In this document: positions 12,697 to 23,890 of the stretch, piece by piece
Position numbering within the stretch: the stretch's first letter is position 1
Layout: each line of letters starts with the position of its first letter
Assembly: GCA_034401135.1 (NCBI GenBank)
Contig: JAWZSP010000002.1
Location: 3,348,001-3,412,000, forward strand
Direction: 5' to 3'
From: Volutella citrinella
Lineage: Eukaryota > Ascomycota > Sordariomycetes > Hypocreales > Nectriaceae
Length of the DNA: 64,000 nt
Notes under the pieces: generated by a model
The model's database searches: none
What the model saw: only the letters and a program-made list of their open reading frames with translations
What the model was told of the DNA's origin: nothing
Program-made: the position numbers and the translations under genes

Positions 12697-13593
12697 GGCT
12701 GACGGGATAATGCTTGCTTCTGAGGTCTTGAGCTGTCGGCTGTTACAGGAGATTGTTAAATGTGCTGGTGCAGGTAGACCTGGAGAGGTTGGTTGTGATG
12801 AGCCCAGCTGATGATCAGCAGGATGGCGATGGGGTGCTACACTTGATTGGGGCTGCCGCCAATCGATTTCGTGCAGTGCAAGACCGCCCTTTCAGGTAAG
12901 CCAAGTCAACGGCACCTGCCATTCCAAGTAGGGCCGAAGGAGCTCGGCACTTGGAAAACCTCAAGACAATCCCACAATGGTAAGGAATCCGCGGTTGGTT
13001 GTTAGCACCAAGGTCACTGGAACACTGACGTCATATGAAACCTTCTGCCTTCCACGTATCTACTTGACATTTCAGGAGGCTACCTCTTTTAGTCAGGTAT
13101 GCCGATCTTTCACCGAAACTTCCGTGCTCTCCTGCCGTTCAATGAAGTATGAGCTCGCTACTCGTAGGAAGAATCACTGCCATAGAGTGGCTTGTTCTTG
13201 CCAGCGCTCAACGACATTGACGTTGCCTTTGCACGACGGGAGCGACCTGGCTCACAGATCACCAGTCAACTCGCTACACTACTAGTTCAGTCTCCCAAGA
13301 TCCTTCTTGTTCTGCTGATTGACTCCATTGAGATGATACCGAAATCATGGTTGTGCTGCTATTCGGATGATATTGCACGCTGCTTCAGGGTAGAGCTCAG
13401 AAGGGCTCAGGCAATACCACAGCCAGCCAGCAGGTTGTCCAACCCTGGCCCTTTTCTTCGGGCATGTAAGCTCGAGACTACAAAAGTTGGGCTGCCTGCG
13501 CGCTAGTTGTACACAATTCTTGATGCGGCTTTCTGAATCTTCGTGGAGTAAACTCGGGCGAGGGTCAGTAGGCCTAGTGCGACATTGACCCAT
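12697..13593. other. Intergenic region between two minus-strand genes
   Basis: About 0.9 kb that should hold the promoter of the proline-rich gene and the 3' end of the MpaB-like gene. Plus-strand frames of up to 104 codons occur but show no domain and no splice partners. I see no repeat or RNA gene. Confidence 0.5.
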
Positions 13594-15139
13594 TCAACGT
13601 TTCCCAGCGGCGGCAGAGAAAGGGCAACCAGTTGATGCCGTCTTCCGAACCCCCTCTTTCAAGATCTGGCATTCTTCCTTCCCGTGGCCCATTTTACCAA
13701 GGGGTCCGATATCTTCAAACAGCAGGCCTTCCGGCTTCATCCTGGAACCACCATCTCCAGGTATCATGTTGCCCGTGGCCCAAGTCAGAAGCGCTTCCGG
13801 GTTCCAGCGTCCCCAAATCGTAGGAGCGCAGTACCACGGTTCCTTCATATAGTGAAACTTGTGAATGCGACTGGTATTTTCGTCGGGCTGTGAGATGTAC
13901 CTAACGGGGATAAAGCGTGGCAGACAGAGATATCGAACAACCAACTTGCGAAGGAGAAGTGCTGCGAAGGTGAAGACAGTGATCCCCAGACCTGGCTCTG
14001 CCAACCTAGGCCGATGTCAGCATTGGGCTTGAAATGTGATTCAGTGCGGCCAAGTCTCCCCTTACCCAAAACATCTCCTGAGGCGGGTGCCCATGAGGAC
14101 GCTTACACCTGAGTAAACGAGGGGCGAGAGGCTGCTGGGATGGGATTGCTGCAGCATAGCGATGAGAACCTGGCCCAAATCATGAATCTCCTTCATTGGC
14201 CGCATCTCTTTGTCTTCGTGCTTCGAAGCCCAGGAAGAGACGTCCTCGATGAATTCAATCCCATCGGTCCATGTATGCTTTTTAAGAAGGGTTTTGTAGT
14301 CGATTTCCATCATGTCTCCAATGTACTTCCACAACGTTCCGAGAGCAGCCATCTCCATCTCGGTCAATTGTCGCCATTCGTACTTGTTGAGGAACTTGAT
14401 GGGACGCGTCATGGAGGTATAAAGCACAAAGAGCATGTCAGCTTGCACTATTTTGCCCGACCGGAGATAGGGTGCGTGAAGATAATTCATTCTAGCGACC
14501 GCCTTGTGGAGAGTCGGAGATGTTGGGGGAAACATGGTGAACCTATATTGGCGACTGTTAGCGACTATGACCGACCATGGTTGATGTGGTTGCCTACGCA
14601 GCGTATATCGTTTCAGTGTCTTCGTATCTACCAGTGAATTTCCTTGTTAGATGATTCTCGATTTATGTTTTATTGGTGATTGTACCTTTTAGGAGCTTGG
14701 TCGGGCTTGATCAGGTCACTAAAATGGTTAAGCACCTTGGCAACATTCTCAGCTGCGTACGTCTACATCAGGTTAACGTTCACAATTCTTCCGTTGCTAC
14801 ACCGAGGGAGAGCCTTGCCTCGACAAGGGCCAAGCGAACACCCAGGTCATAAAAGAGGGGAAACTCCAGCTGTGTGAAGCTCTGTACAATCTCAAATGCA
14901 TCTTGGTTGGTCATCCGGGACAGAGAGGAGCGCGTCTTGAATCCATATCGAGATTGAAGGGTCTTGATCCGCTGGAATCGCAGGAGAGCACAGAGAACGA
15001 CATAGGCCACCACCAGGAACGCCATGGATGTGACTGGGGGTGATGGCAGGTTGAACAACAACGATGCCATGGCCGCCGGCTCGCCTTGTGCTGAGGCGAC
15101 GCCATCCGCAACCTTGGGGCCAGTAGTATTGGACTCCAT
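13594..15139 (-). CDS. MpaB-type membrane oxygenase
   Basis: Putative oxygenase of the MpaB/rubber-oxygenase superfamily (DUF2236); MpaB' of Penicillium acts at the ER in mycophenolic acid synthesis. I join five exons: 15139-14819, 14762-14686, 14627-14598, 14542-14066 and 14005-13594, giving 438 aa, close to the usual length. Introns are 56, 58, 55 and 60 nt. An N-terminal hydrophobic segment (about residues 35-53) suggests a membrane anchor. Family landmarks in order are the EFPLFY helix, KRYEDTETIY across the 30-nt exon 3, PPTSP and RMNYLH (residues 160-165), and KYEWRQLTEMEMAALGTLWK. Intron 1 needs a GC donor; the only nearby GT donors would leave an intron of about 38-50 nt or lose the expected ALxxTY alignment. 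It lies head to head with arp8, with no biosynthetic cluster around it. The substrate is unknown. Confidence 0.85.
14763..14818 (-). other. GC-AG intron in the MpaB-like gene
   Basis: Donor GAG|GCAAGG, branch-like GTTAAC, acceptor GATGTAG; 56 nt, phase 0. The splice gives ALVETYAAENVAKVL, matching the family pattern ALFRTYGIPTISKLL in length. GT alternatives at 14800 and 14802 would give introns of 38-50 nt and a poorer alignment. Confidence 0.65.
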
Positions 15140-15728
15140 CGTATGATCAGCCCGGCGGTTTGTGGGAAGAGAAAGAGATGAGAGAACTCGTCACGGGTGC
15201 ATAACTGTACTGTACACGATGAGACATCCCGTTGATCTGCGGAGCCCCCACACCAAGAGGATGCCACCGCTGCACGCTTTGACTGTAGTACATGGTGAAG
15301 GCTGGAAGCCCATCTTCGGCCAATTACGACTACAGGATACAGCCTGCAAGGTTACAAAAGGGCTGTGATGTTTGGAGCTTTGCTGTTGGCTCTCTCCGAA
15401 TAATTAACAGGGCTGCACCTAGCGCATCCTCAACGATACCTACTGGCTCCTGGCAGCTGAAGGGGTCCACAATTCCGTGAGATGTACAGTGACTGCAGCC
15501 AGCACCGGACGGAGCACGGCTTCGGGTGAGGAATAAGAAAGATCCGATAGGCCGGCACTAATCCACATTGGGTCAGACAGTCTCCAGGGTCGGAGTTCAA
15601 AGACCCCCAATGCGTGGCTGGAGCATTTTCAAAGTTGAGCATCGCATTGTGCTTCTCTTCATCTTCAACGTCCAGGGAGCAGTGAAAAGTCCAACCAGCG
15701 CTCCCAAATAAAGGCCACATCCGCCGCA
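15140..15728. promoter_or_regulatory. Divergent promoter region of the MpaB-like gene and arp8
   Basis: The 589-bp gap between two divergent start codons must hold both promoters or leaders. I see no clear TATA box. A minus-strand frame at 15597-15902 overlaps arp8 exon 1 and looks like a shadow. Confidence 0.6.
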
Positions 15729-18105
15729 ATGGTTGGAAAGGTCAGCGAAAGGGTCCTCCTTCGGGAAGGTGAGCGGAATTGATGCCCCAACTTTGAGTCC
15801 TCGCGACCGAACATATGAGCTCTGACAACCGCGCAACACAGGCCTGGAGAGAACCGACAATGGCATGAAGCTGACGAACTGGCCCGATGTCACCCCCATC
15901 AACCAGAAAAACTACTACACGCAGGTTCCAGACATCGATGTGCGCGCGAGTGTGGGCTAATTCCGTCTTAGCGATTACATGAAGCGTGATGACCAGGTCC
16001 TCGCCCTCCGCCTCCAGAACGACGCGACTCGCGATCGGCTAGTACAGACAGCCCGCGACCGTGATCGCGCCCTCTCCAAGAACGCCAATGGGGAACTTCC
16101 GCTCCCTGTCGCAGACCTCGCCGAGGAGGATGGTGCCACGACGCCCTCGACCGGCATGGATCCGTCGCGTGTCATCGTGATTCACCCTGGCAGCCAGAAT
16201 CTGCGTATAGGATTCGCCAGCGACGCTCTCCCTAAAACCATCCCCATGACGCTGGCAACAAAATTTCCCCAGACCGAGTCCGAGATGTACGAGGCGCTTC
16301 CCCGCCGACAGTTCGAGGCCAAGTCCAACGAGCAGCAATATGGTGAGGAGTGGTGCAAGAAGTACACCAAAATGAGCAACGACCTAAAGATCGAGATGCG
16401 AGCCAACAAGCGAAAGGTTTTGCCCAATTCCAAGGAGCTTGTGCAGACCTTCAACCGCCGTACCGATGCCGAAATAATCCAAAAGCACAATGACCCCCTC
16501 GAGATTGAGTGGACCGACGTCGAGACGCTCGAAGACCCCGAGTCGCTCGCCTCATGCTTCATCGGAAACCAGGCCGAGCGCGTGCCCGATGACTCAAACC
16601 CCAAATTCAAACTCTGGTGGCCCATTCAGCAAGGGTGGTGGAACGAGGATGGTTACACCAGCCAGGAGCACCTCTACGACGATTTTGAGACGCTATTGGA
16701 CAAGGCCCTACGACAAGAGCTGGGCTTGAAGACGAACAGCGAGTGGCAACAGTACAGCTGTGTCTTTGTGATCCCTGATCTCTACGACAAGCGATACGTC
16801 GAGCAAATCCTACGGTCCTGTATGACCTGGTTCGAGTTTAGCCGGGTATGCTTTGTCCAGGAAAGCATGGCTGCGACATTCGGCGCTGGATATACGCAAG
16901 CCTGTGTGGTCGACATGGGCGCCCAGAAGACCTCCGTCACTTGCGTTGAAGATGGCCTCTGCATCGAGGACTCACGAATTAACCTCAAGTACGGAGGATA
17001 TGATGTCACGGAGGCATTCATCAAGATGATGCTGTACGACAACTTCCCTTATCAAGAGATGAACTTGCGAAGGCGTTATGACTTCCTGCTCGCCGAGGAG
17101 CTAAAGATTAAGCACTGCACCATGTCTCAGGCCGACATTTCTGTACAGCTATGCCAGTTCCATGTTCGAGCACCCAACCAGCCGACGCACAAGTATCAGT
17201 TCAAGACGTACGACGAGGTGATACTCGCCCCAATGGGAGTCTACGAGCCCGCCCTCTTTGATAGCAGCACCAAGCTGCGCGGACGACGAAAGCTGGTTGA
17301 CAGGTCGTACAATGCATACGATTGCGATAATCCTGACGATCCGTCATCCGCCGCCCAGATTGCCATTCTTACGCTGGTGAAGCCGTCGCTCGAAGCCGCC
17401 ACTGTCAGCAATAATGGCCTGCAGGCTTTGCCAGACGTCTCCACACCCAGCAAGGAAAGGTCCCAGCCCTTCAACTTCCTCGGAAAAGGCGACGCCGTCA
17501 ACGGCACCCCTATGGGATCCCACGCCGGGTCTCCCGCTCCCGAGGGTGCTAGCACGCCCATCCCGCCAGCATTCGTGTTTGGTGCCGGCAAGGACAAGGA
17601 AGCGCTCAACGGGAGCCCTGCTCCCAACGGCACTCGCGCCACGGGCACTCCCGTGCCCGGTGCCAGCTCCCAAGGGAACCAGCCGCCCGCGGGCATGTTT
17701 GTGGACCCCAGTGCCCGGAGCCAGACGGACATTGCGGTGGAGCGTGACGGCGTCCTGCCGGTTGCGCCACTGGATGTTGCTATTCTCACGAGTATCCAGA
17801 ACGCTGCTAAGGGCGACGAGAAGAAGCTACGTGATCTCCTCGGCAGTATCATGGTTGTCGGTGGCGGTTCAAAGATTCCCCACTTCACAGTGGTGCTAGA
17901 GGAGAAGCTCAAGGCGCGCAGGCCCGACCTCAACGATCGCATCCTGGTCAGCCGCAGCGCCAGGGACATGGATGAGCAGGTTGTCACGTGGAAGGGAGCG
18001 AGCGTGTTCGCAAAGCTCTCTACCAACGACTCGTGGGTCACCCCCTTTGAGTTTGAGCGATTGGGCGTTCGCACACTGCATCACAAGGTGTTGTGGGCTT
18101 GGTAG
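15729..18105 (+). CDS. arp8: Actin-related protein Arp8, INO80 complex subunit
   Basis: Nuclear actin-related protein. In yeast Arp8 works with Arp4 and actin in the INO80 remodelling complex, helping nucleosome and DNA binding. Exons 15729-15768, 15842-15920 and 15972-18105 give 750 aa. Exon 1 starts MVGKVSERVLLRE; exons 1-2 join as EGLERTDNGMKLTNWPDV, and exons 2-3 as NQKNYYTDYMKRDD, the conserved Arp8 N-terminus. Actin-fold phosphate-loop-like sequence (VIVIHPGSQNLRIGFASD) lies at about residues 107-124 and the C-terminal VVGGGSKIPHF motif at about 670. A long Ser/Pro/Gly-rich insertion (about residues 500-620) is typical of Arp8. Intron 1 is 73 nt with GTGAGC; intron 2 is 51 nt and needs a GC donor. 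Divergent from the MpaB-like gene. Confidence 0.95.
15921..15971 (+). other. GC-AG intron in arp8
   Basis: Donor TACAC|GCAGGT, branch-like GGCTAAT, acceptor CTTAG; 51 nt, phase 2. Only this splice gives the conserved YYTDYMKR junction. Using the nearby GT (CAG|GTTCCA) with the same acceptor shifts the frame and hits a stop within six codons. Confidence 0.75.
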
Positions 18106-18216
18106 TGGACCAGTCGAAGCTCGAGAGGGTCATGGCATGATGAGGGATGGGTACATGTTCTATCGGAGTTTTTTGAGTGTCAAGGCATGGAGTCTAGGGT
18201 TATGTATGAATGCTGG

Positions 18217-18222
18217 AATAAA
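18217..18222 (+). terminator. Polyadenylation signal AATAAA of arp8
   Basis: A canonical AATAAA lies 112 nt after the arp8 stop codon, on the sense strand. Confidence 0.5.
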
Positions 18223-18824
18223 AGGACAAGATGAATGCAGCGAGATGGGGTGACACTCAACGCGGCTGGTGACGACACTTGAAGCAGCTATTGATCATGA
18301 GTCGTGCCGCGACTAATTCAAAACAGCAGCTACTGCTTAGTTTCGTGGGGTCACATATGTGCCTCGTAAAATTGCAGGCTTCACAGCAGATGCTTGGAAT
18401 TTCACATGGATCCGAACCATGCAACCCCGGCCCTCGGCGTGCCTGCCCTTTGTGTTGCCCCAGACGTCCGAGTCGTTGTGCAGGAGATGGTGGGGCAGCT
18501 TATGTAATGCCGACGTCCCGACACGCGCGCCCTTGGCTTGGGGGGCTTGTTAGTCCGGTCGGAAGGTAAAGACACACGGGAACGACGTCAACAACCTTCA
18601 CCCTCCCTCCCCAACTTGCAGTCTCGCGATGTGAGAAACCGGGCCCGGCTGTCCCTTCTCCCCTCCCCCGTCCAGCAAAGCAACCTCAACAGGCCCCCAG
18701 TCTGTCACACACCCGCCTCTTCCGGATCCACGACACCCTCAGGACCCGGCATCCTGCCCGCTTCGCCGCCGCGCCACTCCCGCACAGCAACAAGGAGCTA
18801 AGCTCAAGCTCCCACGCCAAGCCC

Positions 18825-18854
18825 GCATCGCATCGCATCGCATCGCATCGCATC
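18825..18854. repeat. GCATC pentanucleotide repeat
   Basis: Six perfect tandem GCATC units lie 55 bases before the MFS start codon, probably in its 5' leader. Copy number could vary between strains. Confidence 0.9.
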
Positions 18855-18908
18855 GATCGTACCGTATCGCACCGCAACGAAACCCCAACCGAGCGCCCGC
18901 CGCCAGCC

Positions 18909-20887
18909 ATGGGGCCGCATCACTCATCGTCGTCGTCGCTGTGTTCGCCAGCCAGGTTGCTGCGGATGCTGCCCTTTGCGCCGTCCACCACGCTGGTGCA
19001 GGCGCTAACGTACCTCCTCGGCATCTCCCTCTTCAGCATCGCTTTCCTCGTCTTCCTAAACAGCTCTGTTTCCTTTGTCATCACCGACCTCATTGGCCAG
19101 AAGCATCGCGTCGGCGACGTTGTCGGAACACTGGGCTTCGCGGATGAGCTCGTCGCCATCGTCGCCTGCCCGGCCTGGGGCCTCGTGTCGGACCGCCTGG
19201 GTGTGCGATGGGTCGCCGTCATTGGATACACAATCATCGGCCTCTCGCTTGCGCTCTTCGTCCAGGCCCGCGCCATCTATCCGCAGCTGGTCCTGGCTCG
19301 CATCCTCTTTGCTGTGGGTGCTTCCGCAACGTGAGTGTCCCTCCCCTTCGCTCCCAGGTATCCACGGAAATTCACCAATATTTTCTTTATGATACTGCTT
19401 TTTTTGTTTCGCGTGGGGGTGTCATGCAAGCTGACCCGCGCCCGCCGACAGAGCCACGATGGTGACTGCAATCCTGCCCTCGCTCACCGATGACAGCCAT
19501 TCCGCCGAGGATGAGGCGCAGGCGAGGATCAAGGCATTGCACAATGCCCGCAATAGCGTCGCATTCTCCGTCGAGTCTGAGCTGACCATTACCCCGGAGC
19601 GGTACACGCAATCCGTCTCCACGGATGGCACTGCCAGCGACGAGGCCGACAGTGACAACAAAGCCGGTCGGCCCTCCAAGCTTGCTGGCTTCGTCGGACT
19701 CTTCACTGGCTGCGGAGCGCTGGTGGCTTTGGTCCTGTTCCTGCCCTTGCCGGCCAAGTTTGGCGAGCGCAAGGGTGTCACGCCTGCGCAGGCAGTTTCA
19801 TACAGCTTCTATGTCGTGGCGATTGTGGCCTTCTTCGTTGCCGTATTTGTTGCCTTTGGCCTTCGAAACCTGAAGGGAGAGGAGGGCAAAGGCTTTCGTA
19901 TGCTCTTTGGATATTCAGATGAGGATGACGAGCCCAACATCAGATTCCGGACCGAGCGTCCTCCACGACGTGTGAGTCCCCTGCTCGCCTCGGCCTACGT
20001 GAAGCTTCCCATGCAGTCCGTCAACTAACTGTTTCCTAAAGTTCATCCCTTATATGCATCTCTTGAGGGACTCCATCCTCCTCGGCTTCACCGACTCGCG
20101 CATCACCATCGGGTACATTGGTGGCTTCGTAGCTCGCGCATCCAGCGTCGCCATCTCTCTGTTCATTCCGCTCTTCGTCAACACCTTCTTCATCAGCAAC
20201 GGATACTGCAAGGGCGATCCCCACGACCCGTCTAGCGAACTGAAGCAAGAGTGCCGCAATGCTTATGTTCTCTCGTCCATCCTCACGGGCGTCTCGCAGC
20301 TCATGGCCCTCATCTGCGCACCCATCTTCGGATACCTCGCCAGCCGTCCCGGCCGCATTAACTATCCCGTTGCCACCGCCTCGATCTGCGGCATTGTCGG
20401 CTACACCGTATTCCCCCGCCTCGCCAGCCCAGAGATCAAGAACGTCGACGGCCGCGGCGGCAGCCCAGCAGTCTTCCTGGTGGTCACCCTCATCGGCATC
20501 AGCCAGATTGGTGCCATCGTGTGCAGCCTCGGCGCATTGGGGCGCGGTGTGCTCCACGCGGACATTCCCAGGACTGCTCGCCGTGAGGGGCCCATGTCGC
20601 CGCTGGAGCCCGACGAGGACGAGTCCATGGAGGAGGAGGACGCCCCTCTGATGCGCGTGTCGCCCGAGTACGAGTCTGCCTCGCGGATCCGGCTCAAGGG
20701 CTCAATCGCCGGCGTATACTCGCTATGCGGTGGCCTGGCCATTCTAATTCTGACCAAGCTAGGTGGATACCTGTTTGACGTGACATCAAACGGCGCCCCC
20801 TTCTACATGATGGCCATCTTCAACGCCGCTCTCCTGGCAGCTTCGCTGGGGATGGATGCATCACAAGCGTTTTCTCGACGGTCCTAG
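18909..20887 (+). CDS. Major facilitator superfamily transporter
   Basis: Polytopic membrane transporter of 595 aa from exons 18909-19330, 19452-19971 and 20042-20887. Introns are 121 and 70 nt with GTGAGT donors. The N-terminal half has hydrophobic helices and the MFS loop motif GLVSDRLGVRWV between helices 2 and 3. A hydrophilic acidic loop (about residues 145-200) separates the early helices from LAGFVGLFTGCGALVALVLF. A second hydrophilic loop with EEEDAPLMRVSPEYESASRI precedes the last two helices. About 10-12 segments are visible. The exon 1-2 junction reads GASATATMVTAILPSL, frame-continuous and MFS-like. The substrate cannot be assigned; the family resembles uncharacterised fungal MFS proteins rather than a known drug or sugar group. 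It converges on stm1. Confidence 0.88.
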
Positions 20888-22193
20888 CGGTCTGTTTCTT
20901 GTGTTTTACCAAAAAGAAGAACCTTTCATTTCCATAGTACACAAAGCCATACAGCTTTATGAAGACATGACCAAAATATATTCTACTCCACTAAAAGACA
21001 CACCTCGTTACGGCTCTGTGACCTATCTTCACAATACAGGAATTCAATCTCATCTTCAGGTATCATGAGTACAGTGTCAAATTGCTAAAAAGGAGACTAG
21101 GGTGGATATGTATGGATGAATGAATCGCCCCTTCACGCCCCAGTATCTGTGGCCACTCCAGCTCATCCCGTACTGCCATACGACTCCCTTTTCTTTCACA
21201 GCATACCGCTCAGCTAGCCCACTCATTCATCGCCCTTTTCGCTCTCCCCCCGGGCCCGTAATCTCAATCTTTGGAGCCGATGTAGATGCACCAGGCGTCT
21301 CCAAGTTCGGCTTGCTGCTTGTCGTTTGGCTTTCACCTGGTTCGCCCCGTCCTGAAAAGCAGCTCGGATCCCACGCCTTATTTGCATTTGCAGGGCCCGC
21401 GTCCGCGGGGGAGAGGCTCGAACCATATCTGGTCTTTCGCTCTTTTCCGTTCATGATGCTTTTCCTTTCCTTTTCTCGTACTTGTCTTGTAGCGTGGCCT
21501 CGGATCGCGGATTGAATCTGGTTACTCACGGATGGGTTTCTGTTTGTGTTTTGCTTCGAACGTAAGGGCCCCAGAAGCGACTCTGCCTGGAGGCAGGTCT
21601 TATTTTATATTCGAAGCCCGATGGTCATTACAGCTGTTTGCGTTCACCATTTGTTCCCGAACACACAAAAGGTTTTGGCAACTATGGGGGTGCAGACCCC
21701 TGTCCAAAGGACACCACAAAGGGCCATGAACATGGGAGGCCACATCAAGACCCGTCACCCCTGCAGGCTGCCATTGCCCGAAAGGCTGTGGCTAGGTAGG
21801 CGGGCTTTATTAGTGTTCATTTGCTTGCCCAAAACAGACACCATCTCACACGAGAGCCACTGCATCGTTGGCAGGCCGCAGCGACCACGTGGGAATCGGA
21901 CAAGGGCACGGCGCTTGAGCCACGGGGTGTGCATGTCAATAGTGAAAATTGTTTTTTTTGTACGGAAACCTTTGACAAGACCTAGCGGGAGATATCTGGG
22001 CAGCTGAGCTGTACAAGCACCAAGATCACGCACAGCTCAGCGTAGAACCGACCGTCGAAACCGATGACCCAAACCTTTTTCAACCTTCAAACAACGGATT
22101 GGTAGTAGTAATTCCCCGCGGGTGGTGCGAGGCTACAGTGTATCGTGTCCATGCGTTTCAACGCTTCTGGGCATCGCTTGGTAAGGGGCAGGC
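20888..22193. other. Convergent intergenic region, MFS gene and stm1
   Basis: About 1.3 kb between the stop codons of two convergent genes, so both 3' UTRs must lie here. Frames at 21120-21515 and 21546-22007 reach 131-153 codons, but their composition is not protein-like and they lack partners. No RNA gene or repeat recognised. Confidence 0.5.
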
Positions 22194-23890
22194 TTAGTTG
22201 CCGCCGAGGCTGGGGAAGGCCGACTCATCCTTAGTGTTGATGGGGGCAGAGGCATCGCGTCCACCACGGGGGGCACGCTCACCACCGCGGCCACCACGGC
22301 CACGCTCGCCGCTGCCACGGGCACCACGCTCACCACCACGGCCGCCACGGCCGCCACGGCCACCGCGGGCACCGCCACGGGGGCGCTCAGGCTCGACGAA
22401 GCGGGGGTCGAAGTCGACGGTCTGCTTGACCTTGCGCTCACGCTCGCGCTTGGACTTGCCGCCGGTGGCCGCAAAGTAGTCCTCCTCCTCGTTCTCGAGG
22501 GGTTTGGCGTTGGCCCACTTCTTGTCGAGCTTGCTGCCCTCGTTGGCCTCGCGGATGCTGAGACCGCCCTCAAGGGCGGCCTTCTTCTCGGCCTGCTGGC
22601 TGAGGTACTCGGTGTAGGAGACGTGCTTCTCCTCGGGCTCGGCGGGCTCCTCGGGGGCGGCATCCTCGGCGATGGCCTCCTTCTGCTCAGTCTGGGCAAT
22701 GGCATCACCGGCCTGCTCATCCTTCAGCTCGTGGTTGCCCTCGGTAGCACCTGACAGGGCGGCCTGCTTGTCAGAGCCACTGAAAGCTTCAATTAGCACA
22801 AATAACCCTTGTCAGTCGGGAAAGCAGATCATATCATACCCGTGTCCGGCGCCAGAGCGGGAGGGGTGTCGGTCATCACGCTCACGGGGGTGACGGGCAC
22901 CACGGCCTACACAGCATTAGCACCACAACAACAACAACTGTCTCCCGGATATGTTCTCGGCTTCCGGGGCTTCGGCGAGCGGGCACTTACCACCACGGCC
23001 GCGGGCGCCGTAACCGCCACGGCGGTCACCTCGGGGAGGCTCGTCAGTGCTTCGGGCGTGGTTACGGTCGCTGCCGGCACCACGGTCACGGAAGGCTAAG
23101 CCGACTTGATCAGACGCTGTCCAATAGTGATGGGAATGCAAAGGGAACACTCACCACCCTCACTGCCGCCGGGTCCACGGCGGTTGCCTCCAGCACCGGC
23201 GGCCCTCACAGGGGCCTGGGGCTCAACACCGCGCTTGGTAGTGCGGGCGACCTGCTTGTCGACGGTCTTGACGGGAACGACGGGCTTCTCCTCACCATCA
23301 TCGTCGTTACCTGGATCGAACAAGGTTGGTCAGCAAGGCAATTGGGCGTAAAGCAGCCCCCGCAGCATGGTCGGCTGAAGGGGAATGTCGGCAGAGGACT
23401 GGGATAGTGTTAAGTGGGAGCAGTCGTACCGAGGTAGGCAAAGGGGTTCTATTACATGACGTTAGTCTCATGAGGACGGCAAGATTGATTACATCGAGGC
23501 AGTAAATAAAATAAAAAATCGAGGGTCGAGGTCGGAGGAGGGGTAGTTCGGGGGGGGGGGGCGACAGCAACGGGGCCAACACCACCACCTGGAAATTATT
23601 TGGTGGCCCGGCGTCGCAAAGCGCCAGCAGGAAGCGAGCCTGCCGTGAAGAGGTAGAATAGTAGCAGGCGGGCGGGCACCATCGAGGAGAGCCATCCGGC
23701 GGGTGAAGGCATCACGGGCGGCGGCGAGGGAGGGCAGGGCAAATCGGCGATGGCACAGGCAGAACACCTCCCACAGGCAGGCAAGTGACGAGGGGCCCGA
23801 GAGGGTGGGCAGCAGCGGGGAGAGAGGGGACTCGAAAGCAAAAAGCGAATAGAAGAGATGAGGCACACATACCTTGGTGACGACCGACAT
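22194..23890 (-). CDS. stm1: Stm1/SERBP1-like ribosome-associated RGG protein
   Basis: Member of the Stm1 / hyaluronan-mRNA-binding (HABP4/PAI-RBP1) family, which in yeast occupies the mRNA channel of idle 80S ribosomes and protects them. Six exons: 23890-23873, 23448-23430, 23310-23155, 23095-22991, 22906-22840 and 22779-22194, giving 316 aa. Exons 1-3 join as MSVVTKNPFAYLGNDDDGEE, the family start. The middle is basic (RRGPGGSEG, RGDRRGGYGARGRGG). Exon 6 holds the conserved KHVSYTEYLSQQAEKKAAL core and WANAKPLENEEEDYF, followed by a long RGG/RGGRGG box and the C-terminal DESAFPSLGGN. Exons 1 and 2 are only 18 and 19 nt, with a 424-nt first intron. Strong C-ending codon bias suggests high expression. 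Confidence 0.93.

Larger units (their letters stand above)
18106..18908. other. Region between arp8 and the MFS gene
   Basis: Contains the arp8 3' UTR with an AATAAA signal and the MFS promoter and leader. The leader from about 18590 is pyrimidine- and C-rich and carries a pentanucleotide repeat. No gene seen. Confidence 0.6.

Noticed and set aside
17241..18074. 277-codon minus-strand frame inside arp8
   Set aside because: Antisense shadow of arp8 exon 3, including its conserved actin-fold C-terminus.
18330..18430. Possible tRNA on the minus strand (GGTTCGGATCC-like core)
   Set aside because: The T-arm-like word would lie at the 5' side of the RNA and no acceptor or anticodon stem can be folded.
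13594..20887. Secondary-metabolite cluster around the MpaB-like oxygenase and MFS transporter
   Set aside because: No PKS, NRPS, terpene synthase, P450 or pathway regulator is adjacent, and arp8, a housekeeping gene, lies between them.
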